DNA from: Verrucomicrobiota bacterium
GTDB taxonomy: Bacteria > Verrucomicrobiota > Verrucomicrobiia > Limisphaerales > VHCN01
Length of the DNA: 64,000 nt
Direction: 5' to 3'
NCBI GenBank assembly: GCA_016871675.1
Contig: VHCN01000009.1
Span: forward strand, 1-64,000
The position numbers and the translations under genes are program-made. Under the pieces are notes generated by a model. That model was not told where the DNA came from. It searched no databases and worked only from the letters and a program-made list of their open reading frames with translations. Below, one piece after another: positions 17,528-25,380 of the stretch; position 1 is the first letter of the stretch; every line of letters begins with the position of its first letter.

Positions 17528-19132
17528 ATGAACCCGCTGCGATTTCTCCTCGCGCTCGCCCTCGTCGCGGTTGAACTTCCGCTCCGTTCCGCTGACCGTC
17601 CCAACATCCTCTACATCCTCTGCGACGACCTCGGCTACGGCGACGTCCGCGCACTCAATCCCAACGGCAAGATTGCCACGCCGCACATGGACCGCATCGC
17701 GCGCGAGGGGATGATCTTCGCCGACGCGCACTCGCCGTCGTCGGTCTGCTCGCCGACGCGCTACGGCATCATGACCGGCCGCTACAACTGGCGCACACGC
17801 CTCCAGTCCGGCGTGCTCGGTGGCCTGAGCCCGCGGCTCATCGAACCCGGCCGCCTCACCGTCGCCTCGTTCCTCAAGCAGCACGGCTATCACACCGCCG
17901 CCATCGGCAAATGGCACCTCGGCATGGATTGGGAAAAACTCCGGGGCAAGGACGTCTCCGAACTCAACATCGAAACGCCCGCGCAGGTCCGCAACGTGGA
18001 CTACTCCAAGCCCATCGCCAACGGCCCGAACGCCGTCGGCTTCGACTACTACTTCGGCCTCAGCGCCTCGCTCGACATGGTGCCCTACACGTTCATCGAG
18101 AACGACCGCGTCACCAAGCTGCCGACCGTGGACAAGGAGTTCCCGCTCTTCCTCGGCCGCGCACAGGGCCGCTGCCGGCCTGGCCCTGCCGCGCCGGACT
18201 TCGAGGTCGAGGACGTGCTGCCCACGCTCACGCGCAAGGCGCTGGATTTCGTCATCAAGCACGCGGAAAGCCCGGACAAGAAGTCCGTGCCGTTCTTCCT
18301 CTATCTCCCGCTCACCTCGCCGCACACCCCCATCGTGCCGACGAAGGAATGGCAGGGAAGAAGCGGGCTTAACTTCTACGCGGACTTCGTGATGCAGACC
18401 GACGCCGCCATCGGCCAACTGCTCGACGCGCTCGACCGCCTCGGCCTCGCGAAGAACACCATCGTCCTCCTCACCAGCGACAACGGCTGCTCGCCGCAGG
18501 CGGACTTCCCCGCGCTGCTCGCCAAGGGCCACAACCCCAGCCACGCCTTCCGCGGGCACAAGGCCGACATCTTCGACGGCGGACACCGCGTCCCCTTCCT
18601 CGTGCGCTGGCCGGCGCGCATAAAGCCCGGCGCCACCAGCACCCAGGTCATCTGCCTCACCGACCTGCTCGCGACCGTCGCCGACATGCTCGGCGCGAAG
18701 CTGCCCGACAACGCCGGCGAGGACAGCGTGAGCTTCCTGCCCGCGCTGCTCGGCAAGGACACGCGGCCGCTGCGCGAAGCTGTCGTGCATCATTCCATCA
18801 ACGGCTCCTTCGCCATCCGGCAGGGGAACTGGAAACTCGAACTCTGCCCCGGCTCCGGCGGGTGGAGCGCGCCGCGCCCCGGCCAGGCCGACACCACCGC
18901 GCTGCCGCTCGTGCAGCTCTTCGACTTCCGCCACGACGTCGGCGAGACGAATAACGTGCAGTCCCGGCACCCCGAGGTCGTCGCGCAACTCACGAAGCTG
19001 CTTGAGAAATACGTGGCCGACGGCCGCAGCACGCCCGGCGCGCCGCAGAAGAACACCGTCGAACCCGACATCTGGAAGGCCGGCAAACAGGCGCACCAGC
19101 CGCCCGCCGGCAAGAAGGGGAAGAAGCAATGA
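17528..19132 (+). CDS. Secreted type I (FGly) arylsulfatase
   Basis: This 534-residue sulfatase hydrolyses sulfate esters, typically on sulfated polysaccharides. The N-terminal leader (to about residue 22) is followed by RPNILYILCDDLGYGDV with the metal-binding D residues. Residues 74-78 are CSPTR, where Cys is oxidised to formylglycine (CxPxR rule), and GKWHLGM is the second signature. The C-terminal part has TSDNGCSPQADF and FRHDVGETNNVQSR, a common sulfatase feature. It overlaps the following ceramidase-like gene by 4 bases (ATGA) and probably works with it on an external substrate. No sulfatase-maturing enzyme lies in the window, so maturation must come from elsewhere. The substrate is unknown. 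Confidence 0.9.
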   Translation: MNPLRFLLALALVAVELPLRSADRPNILYILCDDLGYGDVRALNPNGKIATPHMDRIAREGMIFADAHSPSSVCSPTRYGIMTGRYNWRTRLQSGVLGGLSPRLIEPGRLTVASFLKQHGYHTAAIGKWHLGMDWEKLRGKDVSELNIETPAQVRNVDYSKPIANGPNAVGFDYYFGLSASLDMVPYTFIENDRVTKLPTVDKEFPLFLGRAQGRCRPGPAAPDFEVEDVLPTLTRKALDFVIKHAESPDKKSVPFFLYLPLTSPHTPIVPTKEWQGRSGLNFYADFVMQTDAAIGQLLDALDRLGLAKNTIVLLTSDNGCSPQADFPALLAKGHNPSHAFRGHKADIFDGGHRVPFLVRWPARIKPGATSTQVICLTDLLATVADMLGAKLPDNAGEDSVSFLPALLGKDTRPLREAVVHHSINGSFAIRQGNWKLELCPGSGGWSAPRPGQADTTALPLVQLFDFRHDVGETNNVQSRHPEVVAQLTKLLEKYVADGRSTPGAPQKNTVEPDIWKAGKQAHQPPAGKKGKKQ

Positions 19133-20577
19133 ACCACAACCGCATCCGCTCGATTGCCCTGGCCATCGTTTCAATCTCCGGGATTCTCTGTCCCACACTC
19201 GAAGCCGCCGAGCCCAAGGCCCGCGTTTTCCGCGCGGGAGCGGCCACGAGTAACATCACGCCGGCCATCGGCGCGGGTATCGTCGGCGGGTTCACCGTCC
19301 CGGCCTCGACGCACATCCACGATGAGCTTCACGCGCGCTGTCTCGTGCTCGACGACGGCCAGACCAAGCTTGCCGTCGCGATCATTGACAGCGTTTCCGT
19401 GAACCGCGAGGTGCTCGACGAGGCGAAGCGCCTCGCCAGCGAGTCCACCGGCATCGCACCGGAGCGCATGATGATGGCCGCCACGCACACGCACTCCGGC
19501 CCGAGCGCGCGCGGGGCGAGCGCGTTCAACTTCGGCCAGCCGCTCGACGATTATCAGTCCTTCCTCGCGCGCCGCATCGCGGATGGCGTCCGCCGCGCGC
19601 ACAACAACCTCGCGCCCGCGCGCATCGGCTGGGGCACGGGCGAGCTGCCGCAGCACGTGTTCAACCGCCGCTGGCACATGAAGCCGGGCACGAAACTGGT
19701 GAACCCCTTCGGCGGCGAGGACAAGGTGATGATGAACCCCGGCGTCGGGAACACGAACCTGCTCGCGCCCGCCGGTCCCGTGGACCCGGGCGTGACGTTC
19801 CTCTCCGTGCAGTCCACGAACGGCCGGCCCATCTCGTTGCTCGCGAACTACTCGCTGCACTACGTCGGCGGCGTGCCCGGCACGCACATCTCGGCCGATT
19901 ACTTCGGCGTGTTCTGCGACCGCATCCAGCAACTGCTCGGCGCCGACCGGCTCGACCCGCCGTTCGTCGGGCTGCTGTCCAACGGCACGTGCGCCGACGT
20001 GAACAACATCAACTTCCGCGGCCCTGCGGTCGCGCGCGCGCCTTACGAGAAGATGCGACTCGTGGCGGACGACCTCGCGCACGAGGTCATGCGCTCGCTC
20101 AAGACCGTGCAACACCGCGACTGGGTCGGGTTGAAGTCCGCGCAGTCCGAACTGGCGTTGAAGGTCCGCAAGCCTTCGCCCGAGCTGGTCGCGCGCTCGA
20201 AGGACGTGCTCGCCCGGCCGAAGACGGTTTCACCCATCCATCGCCACGAGGAGACTTATGCGCAGCGGGCGTTGCAGATGGGCGAATGGCCGGACGAGGT
20301 GAGCGTGGTGCTGCAGGCGTTCCGCATCGGCGAACTGGCGGTGGCGGCGATCCCGTTTGAGACGTTCGCGGAGACCGGGCTGGAGTTGAAGGCGACGAGC
20401 CCGTTCAAGCCGACGTTCACCATCGAACTGGCGAACGGCGGCTACGGCTACCTGCCCACGCCCGAGCAGCACGAACTCGGCGGCTACGAAACGTGGCTCG
20501 GCACGAGCCGCGTCGAGAAGGACGCCACGCGCAAGATTGTGGCGAAGCTGCTGGAGTTGTTGGCGCGGGTGAAGTGA
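19129..20577 (+). CDS. Neutral/alkaline ceramidase-like secreted hydrolase
   Basis: This 482-residue exported protein has the neutral ceramidase N-terminal fold. The leader (residues 1-27) is followed by RAGAATSNITPAIG, HIHDELHARCLVLDDGQTKL and the zinc-site stretch MMMAATHTHSGPSARG. The true ceramidase family is longer (about 650-780 residues with a C-terminal Ig-like domain); this one stops earlier, as do many paralogues in Planctomycetes and Verrucomicrobia, so its substrate may not be ceramide. It starts inside the stop of the sulfatase gene (ATGA overlap), which suggests that the two enzymes act together on an amide- or sulfate-bearing polymer. That link is inference. Confidence 0.8.
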   Translation: MNHNRIRSIALAIVSISGILCPTLEAAEPKARVFRAGAATSNITPAIGAGIVGGFTVPASTHIHDELHARCLVLDDGQTKLAVAIIDSVSVNREVLDEAKRLASESTGIAPERMMMAATHTHSGPSARGASAFNFGQPLDDYQSFLARRIADGVRRAHNNLAPARIGWGTGELPQHVFNRRWHMKPGTKLVNPFGGEDKVMMNPGVGNTNLLAPAGPVDPGVTFLSVQSTNGRPISLLANYSLHYVGGVPGTHISADYFGVFCDRIQQLLGADRLDPPFVGLLSNGTCADVNNINFRGPAVARAPYEKMRLVADDLAHEVMRSLKTVQHRDWVGLKSAQSELALKVRKPSPELVARSKDVLARPKTVSPIHRHEETYAQRALQMGEWPDEVSVVLQAFRIGELAVAAIPFETFAETGLELKATSPFKPTFTIELANGGYGYLPTPEQHELGGYETWLGTSRVEKDATRKIVAKLLELLARVK

Positions 20578-20640
20578 GGCAGTTGCGTCACGACACATTG
20601 GACCTTGCGCGGTCGGCACGGGCTGCGAATCTTCCGCCGC

Positions 20641-21978
20641 ATGTTCGACAATCTCACGGGCAAGCTTCAGTCGGTGTTCCGCCATCTGCGCGGCCTCGGG
20701 AAAATCTCCGAGGCAAACATCGCCGAGGCGTTGCGCGAGGTGCGGCTGGCGCTGCTGGACGCGGACGTCAACTTCAAGGTCGCGCGCGATTTCATCGAGC
20801 GGGTGAAGGTGAAATCGCTCGGCGTCGAGGTGGTGCAGACGGTGCAGCCGGGGCAGCAGGTGATCAAGATCATCCACGACGAACTCGTGGAACTGCTCGG
20901 CTCGACGAACGCCGGGCTCAACCTGTCCGCCTCGCCCGCGTGCGTGATGCTCGTGGGGTTGCACGGCTCGGGCAAGACGACGTCGACGGGCAAGCTCGCG
21001 CGGCTGCTGCAAAAGCAGGGCCGTCAGCCGCTGCTCGTGGCATGCGACGTGTATCGGCCCGCGGCGATGGACCAGCTCGAGACGCTCGGCAAACCGCTCG
21101 ACCTGCCGGTTTTCCTCAGGCGCGGCGAGACGGACGTGACGCGCATCGCGACCGAGGCGATGGATTTCGCCAAGGCGAACAATCGCAACGTGCTGCTGCT
21201 CGACACGGCGGGCCGGTTGCAGATTGACGAGCCGCTTGTGCAGGAGCTCGTGCGCCTGCGCGACCTGATGCGCCCGCAGGAAATCCTGCTCGTCCTCGAC
21301 GCCGCGACGGGCCAGGAGGCGGTGAGCGTGGCGACGCACTTCGACGGCGCGCTCGGGTTGACGGGCGCGATCCTTACCAAGCTCGACGGCGACGCGCGGG
21401 GCGGCGCGGCGCTTTCGCTCAAGGCGGTGACGGGCAAGCCGATCAAGTTCGCGGGCACGGGCGAAAAGCTGGAGGACTTCGAACCGTTTCATCCCGAGCG
21501 CATGGCGGGGCGCATCCTCGGCATGGGCGACGTGGTGAGCCTGGTGGAGCGGGCGGCCGAGGCGATCCAGGAGGAGGACGCCAAGAAGCTCGAGGAGAAG
21601 ATGCGAAGGGGGGAGTTCACGCTGGAGGATTTCCTCGATCAATTGCGGCAGATGAAGAAGCTCGGCCCGCTGGAGAACATCGTCGGCCTGCTGCCCGGCG
21701 GCGACCAGATGCTCAAGGGCGCGGACCTGTCCAAGGGCGAGCGGGAGTTTCGCCGGATGGAGGGGATGATCTGCGCGATGACGCCGAAGGAGCGGAAGCT
21801 GCCGCAAATCCTGAACGCCCGGCGGCGCCAGCGCATCGCGAAGGGCAGCGGCGTGTCGGTGACGGAACTCAACACACTGCTGAACAAGTTCGGCCAGATG
21901 CAGCAGATGATGCGGAAGATGGGGAAGTTCCAGAAGATGATGTCGCGGATGGGCGGGAAGCTGCCGGGCAGATTTTAG
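20641..21978 (+). CDS. ffh: Signal recognition particle protein Ffh (SRP54)
   Basis: This 445-residue cytoplasmic GTPase delivers nascent inner-membrane proteins to FtsY. The N domain starts MFDNLTGKLQSVFRHLRGLG. The G domain carries GLHGSGKTTSTGKLAR (G1), DVYRPAAM, DTAGR (G3) and TKLDGDARGG (G4). The methionine-rich M domain near the end (FGQMQQMMRKMGKFQKMMSR) binds SRP RNA and signal peptides. The ATG at 20641 matches the standard Ffh N-terminus; 36 bases upstream are open but not part of the family. It is essential in most bacteria. No SRP RNA gene is seen in the window. Confidence 0.97.
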   Translation: MFDNLTGKLQSVFRHLRGLGKISEANIAEALREVRLALLDADVNFKVARDFIERVKVKSLGVEVVQTVQPGQQVIKIIHDELVELLGSTNAGLNLSASPACVMLVGLHGSGKTTSTGKLARLLQKQGRQPLLVACDVYRPAAMDQLETLGKPLDLPVFLRRGETDVTRIATEAMDFAKANNRNVLLLDTAGRLQIDEPLVQELVRLRDLMRPQEILLVLDAATGQEAVSVATHFDGALGLTGAILTKLDGDARGGAALSLKAVTGKPIKFAGTGEKLEDFEPFHPERMAGRILGMGDVVSLVERAAEAIQEEDAKKLEEKMRRGEFTLEDFLDQLRQMKKLGPLENIVGLLPGGDQMLKGADLSKGEREFRRMEGMICAMTPKERKLPQILNARRRQRIAKGSGVSVTELNTLLNKFGQMQQMMRKMGKFQKMMSRMGGKLPGRF

Positions 21979-22311
21979 CCAGGCGCGCGCCAGAAGATGA
22001 AGGAGCGCGGGCTTCAGCCCGCTTCAGCATCCATCCACGCAAGGGCCCGACGCGACTCCACCGCGACCGCCGGCTTGCGGCAGGTGTGCGTCACCCGGGC
22101 TGGGTCCCGAGGGTTTTTCCAGACTCGCATTCGGGCTCATGCCATTGGCGGGCGCTTTCTGGTAGTGCCGGCGGGCGGGGCTGGCGGAAGAGCGCGAGTT
22201 CCTCCTTCGAAACAGGGGACGGCCTTGGCTTCTGGCGCGGCGACGCGGGCGCGGGCGCGGGCGGCGGCAAGCTCGCGGGCGAGGCGCCCGACCTCGGCGG
22301 CATCGGCTAGC
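21979..22311. other. Non-coding gap after ffh, with a hairpin and remnant frames
   Basis: This 333-base stretch between two convergent genes holds no clear gene. A hairpin (GCGGGC TTCA GCCCGC) lies at 22007-22022. On the minus strand a frame reads LADAAEVGRLARELAAARAR directly beyond the coiled-coil gene's stop, shifted by one base; it looks like real coding sequence, so the true C-terminus of that gene may lie here. A 70-codon minus frame starting at 22303 is Pro-rich and is not counted as a gene. Confidence 0.5.
22007..22022 (+). terminator. Hairpin downstream of ffh
   Basis: A perfect 6-bp GC stem (22007-22012 with 22017-22022) has a TTCA loop, 29 bases after the ffh stop. There is no U tract, so it is only a possible terminator, or a dispersed palindromic repeat. 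Confidence 0.4.
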
Positions 22312-23262
22312 TTACCTCTTTTTTTCGCCGCCGGCCTTGAGCGCGTCGTTGAGTTTTTTCTGGAGGTCGTCGCGCTCCTTCTCGAGTTGCTTCAGCTTGG
22401 AGGCGTCGACGGTCGCGAGGCCGGGGTCGGTGAGGAGTGTCTCCATCTTCTTGTTGTCCTTTTGGAGCGCCTCGTTCTGGACTTGCGTGGCCTTGAGCTC
22501 GGTCTTCACCGCGGCGAGTTGGGCTTGGAGGTCCTGCACTTTCGGCAGGGCGCCGACTTGCCTCGAGAGTTCGCCGACCTGTCGCTTGAGGCCTTCGTTT
22601 TGGGTCTTGAGCATCGGGAGTTCGCGCTTCTCGTCCTCGATTTGCTTTTGGAGCGCGTCCTTCTCCTTGGCGAGGCCTGAGAGTTTGGCGGTCTGCTGTT
22701 CGAGCGTGATCTTCTGGATGTCGAGGTCTTTCTGGATCAGTTTCACGCGATCCTGCGCCTTGGCCATCTCGGCGGGGTCGACGTCTTTGGGGCGGGCGGC
22801 GAGCGCCTCGCGGAGTTTCGCCTCGGCATCGCGCATGGCAGCCTCGGCGCGTTCCTTGTCGGCGCGGAAGCCGATGATCTGCTGGTCCTTGTCGAAGAGC
22901 GCCTTCTCAAGCCCTGAAATCCTGCCGATAAGCGGGTCCATCGTGCCGGGCGGGAGGATGGGCTTGGGCATCGCGGTGCCGGGGAACTGCTGCATGAGCG
23001 GCGTGATGCGGTCGGTGATGTATTTGAGTCGGAAGTTGAGGACGTTCACGTTCCACGACGGGAAGGCGGACTGGATTTTCTTCAAGCCGTCCTGCGCCTC
23101 GAGGTATTTCTCCAGGGATTCGCGGCCCTTGCCGTCCGCGCGGAGGGCGTCGGCTTGCACGATGAGGTTGAAAATCCGGACGTATTGGTCCTCCTGCGCG
23201 GAAGCGGAGGGAGCCAGCACGAGCGAAAGGGACAGTCCAGCCAGGGCGAGTAGGCGTTTCAT
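22312..23262 (-). CDS. Exported coiled-coil protein
   Basis: This 316-residue protein has a signal peptide (MKRLLALAGLSLSLVLAPSASA). The first 100 residues (DQYVRIFNLIVQADALRADG; EKYLEAQDGLKKIQSAFPSW) resemble a TPR-like unit with a signature WNVNVLNFRLKYI. From about residue 115 to the end it is one long heptad coiled coil rich in Lys, Glu, Gln and Leu (VKLIQKDLDIQKITLEQQTA; LEKERDDLQKKLNDALKA). The C-terminus is GGEKKR, where a run of seven A bases (22319-22325, minus strand) lies two codons before the stop. A one-base change there would extend the chain. It is probably an envelope structural protein. The next minus gene is 84 bases upstream of its start. Confidence 0.75.
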   Translation of the reverse strand: MKRLLALAGLSLSLVLAPSASAQEDQYVRIFNLIVQADALRADGKGRESLEKYLEAQDGLKKIQSAFPSWNVNVLNFRLKYITDRITPLMQQFPGTAMPKPILPPGTMDPLIGRISGLEKALFDKDQQIIGFRADKERAEAAMRDAEAKLREALAARPKDVDPAEMAKAQDRVKLIQKDLDIQKITLEQQTAKLSGLAKEKDALQKQIEDEKRELPMLKTQNEGLKRQVGELSRQVGALPKVQDLQAQLAAVKTELKATQVQNEALQKDNKKMETLLTDPGLATVDASKLKQLEKERDDLQKKLNDALKAGGEKKR

Positions 23263-23346
23263 GGGCTCGACCTATGCCACACGGGGGAATTTTTGGCAAC
23301 GGGTTTAATCAACTCATTGCCGGGAGCGATGAGCCCGCGCGAATCC

Positions 23347-23688
23347 TCACGGGGACGCCGCGCAGAAGGCGATGAAGCCGAGGAGCGCCGCGCCTTCGAG
23401 CAGGGTGAGCGAGAGCGCGATGCGCGCGCATTGACGGTCAGGCGCCTTGCCCCAAGCCTGGTCGGTGTAGATGAGCGCCGCGGGCAAACCGCCGAGAACG
23501 AGGCTCGGACCGAGCCACGACAACGGGTGCCCTCAGCAGAACACTGGCGTGAGCCCGGCCCCGGCCGGGGCGACGGCGGCGAGCAGCAACGCGACCTTGC
23601 CGGAGGGGGTGCGGCCCGATGCGAAGAAGCTTCCGAGCGCGAAACCAATCGCAGGGATGGCGACAAAGAAAAGGACGGCTTGAAACAT
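23347..23688 (-). pseudogene. Small membrane protein gene interrupted by in-frame TGA
   Basis: Two open segments share one frame: MFQAVLFFVAIPAIGFALGS at the start and, after a TGA at 23535-23533, GHPLSWLGPSLVLGGLP and later LTLLEGAALLGFIAFCAASP. Together they would make a 113-residue protein with at least three membrane segments. The residue before the stop is Cys and the one after is Gly. A single G-to-A change (TGG to TGA) explains it best. A real nonsense mutation and a sequencing error cannot be told apart here. The function is unknown. The ATG at 23688 is preferred because a membrane segment starts there; an upstream ATG at 23718 adds non-membrane residues. Confidence 0.6.
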
Positions 23689-23878
23689 GAGGAGGTGGGT
23701 TGCGTGTTGTCGCCGCATTCACCGCCCGGCGGCGACAGAACTCAACGAAAAAAATCTTCCGGGCGGGATTCGCGGACGGGGCTTGCGTTCAAGCGGTGTC
23801 TGCACTTTCCTCTGGCGCGTCCATCGGCCGGCAGGAATTCCGCCGGTCAACCCGAAGCCCCGAGGGGCGCCAAGCACT

Positions 23879-24637
23879 TTGAAAGCCGTCATTCTCGCAG
23901 CCGGAAAAGGCACGCGCATGGGCGAACTCACGCACCAGACGCCCAAGCCCATGCTGCACGTGCTCGGCAGGCCCATTCTCGAGCACATCATCCGCGGGCT
24001 GGCCGCGGCGGGCGTGCATGATTTCTGCATCGTCACGGGCTGGCGCGCCGAGGTCATCGAGAAGGGCTTTGGTGACGGCTCATGGCTCAAGCTCAACATC
24101 ACCATCCATTACGCGCGACAAGAAGTGCAGGACGGCACCGGCAAGGCGCCCGAAGTGGCGAAGGAATTTCTCGGCGGCGAGACGTTCTTCCTCACCTACG
24201 GCGACATCCTCGTGCGGCCGGAGACCTACATCCAGATGATCCGGCGATGGGGCGAGGCGCCGTTCTCGGGGCTGATGACCGTGACGGGCAGCGAAGATGT
24301 GACCAAGGGCGGGCTGGTGTTCTTCGACGACGAATTCTGCCTGCGGCGCATCGTGGAGAAGCCGACGCCCACAGACCTGGAGCAACTGCGCGCCGGCGGC
24401 TGGCTCCGGCCCGGCCAGACGGCGTGGTATAACGCGGGGATCCAGATTTTCAGGCCGTCGCTCTTCGACTTCACCTCGCGGCTCAAGAAATCACCGCGCG
24501 GCGAATACGAGTTGACCGACGCCATCAGCGCCATGGTCTCGGGCGGGCACCGCATCGCGGGGCTGGAAATCCTAGGCCGTTGGGTGGATGTGCGCGACCC
24601 GCAAGTGCTCGGCGCGCTCGACCGAGGCGAGCTGTGA
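23879..24637 (+). CDS. Sugar-phosphate nucleotidyltransferase (CugP/RfbF-like)
   Basis: This 252-residue cytoplasmic enzyme has the NTP_transferase fold. It begins LKAVILAAGKGTRMGELTHQ at a TTG start (23879), with the classic GxGTRM nucleotide-binding loop, PKPMLHVLGRPILEHII (metal/sugar site) and FLTYGDILV (catalytic Asp). Near residue 160-175 is GLVFFDDEFCLRRIVEKP and near 200 is NAGIQIFRPSLF, both family features. It activates a sugar 1-phosphate as an NDP-sugar, most like glucose-1-phosphate. CugP and RfbF are the closest described types, but substrate cannot be read from sequence. It is not next to the polysaccharide block. The ATG-less start is inferred from family alignment; a weak GAGGGG lies upstream. 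Confidence 0.82.
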   Translation: MKAVILAAGKGTRMGELTHQTPKPMLHVLGRPILEHIIRGLAAAGVHDFCIVTGWRAEVIEKGFGDGSWLKLNITIHYARQEVQDGTGKAPEVAKEFLGGETFFLTYGDILVRPETYIQMIRRWGEAPFSGLMTVTGSEDVTKGGLVFFDDEFCLRRIVEKPTPTDLEQLRAGGWLRPGQTAWYNAGIQIFRPSLFDFTSRLKKSPRGEYELTDAISAMVSGGHRIAGLEILGRWVDVRDPQVLGALDRGEL

Positions 24638-24742
24638 CCGGCGGCTCGGCGCGGCCAAATGAGGGCTTGCAATGGGGGGCTCCTCCGCTAACTTCCCGCC
24701 TCCGCCGACCTGCTTCCGGACGGCACACATCGAAGACCACTT

Positions 24743-25300
24743 ATGCCGAGCGCGAACGACCTCCGAAAGGGAATGGCCATCAAGCACAACAACGACGTGA
24801 CCGTTGTGCTCGATTGCCAGCACCGCACGCCGGGCAACCTGCGCGCGTTCGTGCAGGTCACGCTCCGCAGCATCAAGACCGGCAAGACGGCCGACCTGCG
24901 CTTCAGCTCCAACGAGCGCATCGAGGTCGTCCCGCTCAACACGCGCAAGATGGAGTTCAGCTACAAGGACGGCGATGACTTTGTTTTCTCGGACCCGGAG
25001 ACTTTCGAGACGGTGACGCTCTCGCCTGAGTTCGTCGGGGATTCGGCGAACTACCTCACGGAAAACGGCAGCGTGGTCGCGACGTTCATCGAGGACAAGC
25101 CGGTGTCCATCGAAGTGCCGCCCAGCGTGGTGCTCGTGGTCAAGGACGCACCCGAGGGCATCCGCGGCGACTCGGCAAACAACGTGCAGAAGATGATCAC
25201 GCTGGAGACCGGCATCGAGATCCAGGCGCCGCTGTTCATCAAGACCGGCGAGAAGATCCGCGTGGACACGCGCTCGGGCAAATACATCGAGCGGGCATAG
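24743..25300 (+). CDS. efp: Elongation factor P, with Asn at the loop-tip site
   Basis: This 185-residue EF-P relieves ribosome stalling at polyproline. The three KOW/OB-fold domains are intact, ending in VPLF-like APLFIKTGEKIRVDTRSGKYIERA. The loop that enters the peptidyl-transferase centre reads RTPGNLRAF; the position that carries the modified Lys34 in E. coli (PGKGQ) is Asn32 here, and no other lysine replaces it. The EpmA/EpmB, deoxyhypusine and EarP modifications would not apply. No modification gene sits nearby. This may be a family-wide feature of this lineage or a variant that works unmodified. A strong hairpin follows the gene. Confidence 0.95.
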   Translation: MPSANDLRKGMAIKHNNDVTVVLDCQHRTPGNLRAFVQVTLRSIKTGKTADLRFSSNERIEVVPLNTRKMEFSYKDGDDFVFSDPETFETVTLSPEFVGDSANYLTENGSVVATFIEDKPVSIEVPPSVVLVVKDAPEGIRGDSANNVQKMITLETGIEIQAPLFIKTGEKIRVDTRSGKYIERA

Positions 25301-25329
25301 CCGCGGGCAGCCGCGCGTTCGGAACGGCA

Positions 25330-25351
25330 AGGCCCGCCGCAAGGCGGGCCT
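25330..25351. terminator. Bidirectional terminator between efp and typA
   Basis: A 9-bp stem (25330-25338 and 25343-25351, GGCCCGCC core) has a GCAA tetraloop, and TTTT follows 6 bases later. It sits in the 80-base gap between convergent efp and typA and could end transcripts from both sides. Confidence 0.75.
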
Positions 25352-25380
25352 GCTGCATTTTCAGGCGGGACGCGGGAGGA

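Noticed and set aside
22091-22303. Minus-strand frame of 70 codons after the coiled-coil gene
   Set aside because: It is Pro/Ser-rich with no leader or domain and overlaps the frame that may be the true extension of the coiled-coil gene.
22318-22324. Programmed -1 frameshift at A AAA AAG
   Set aside because: A -1 shift adds only three residues before a TAG. The frame with coding character is the +1 frame, so an indel is the better reading.
23533-23535. TGA as a selenocysteine codon (Cys before it, Gly after)
   Set aside because: The protein looks like a plain membrane protein with no redox motif, no obvious SECIS hairpin follows, and no selenocysteine genes are present in the window.
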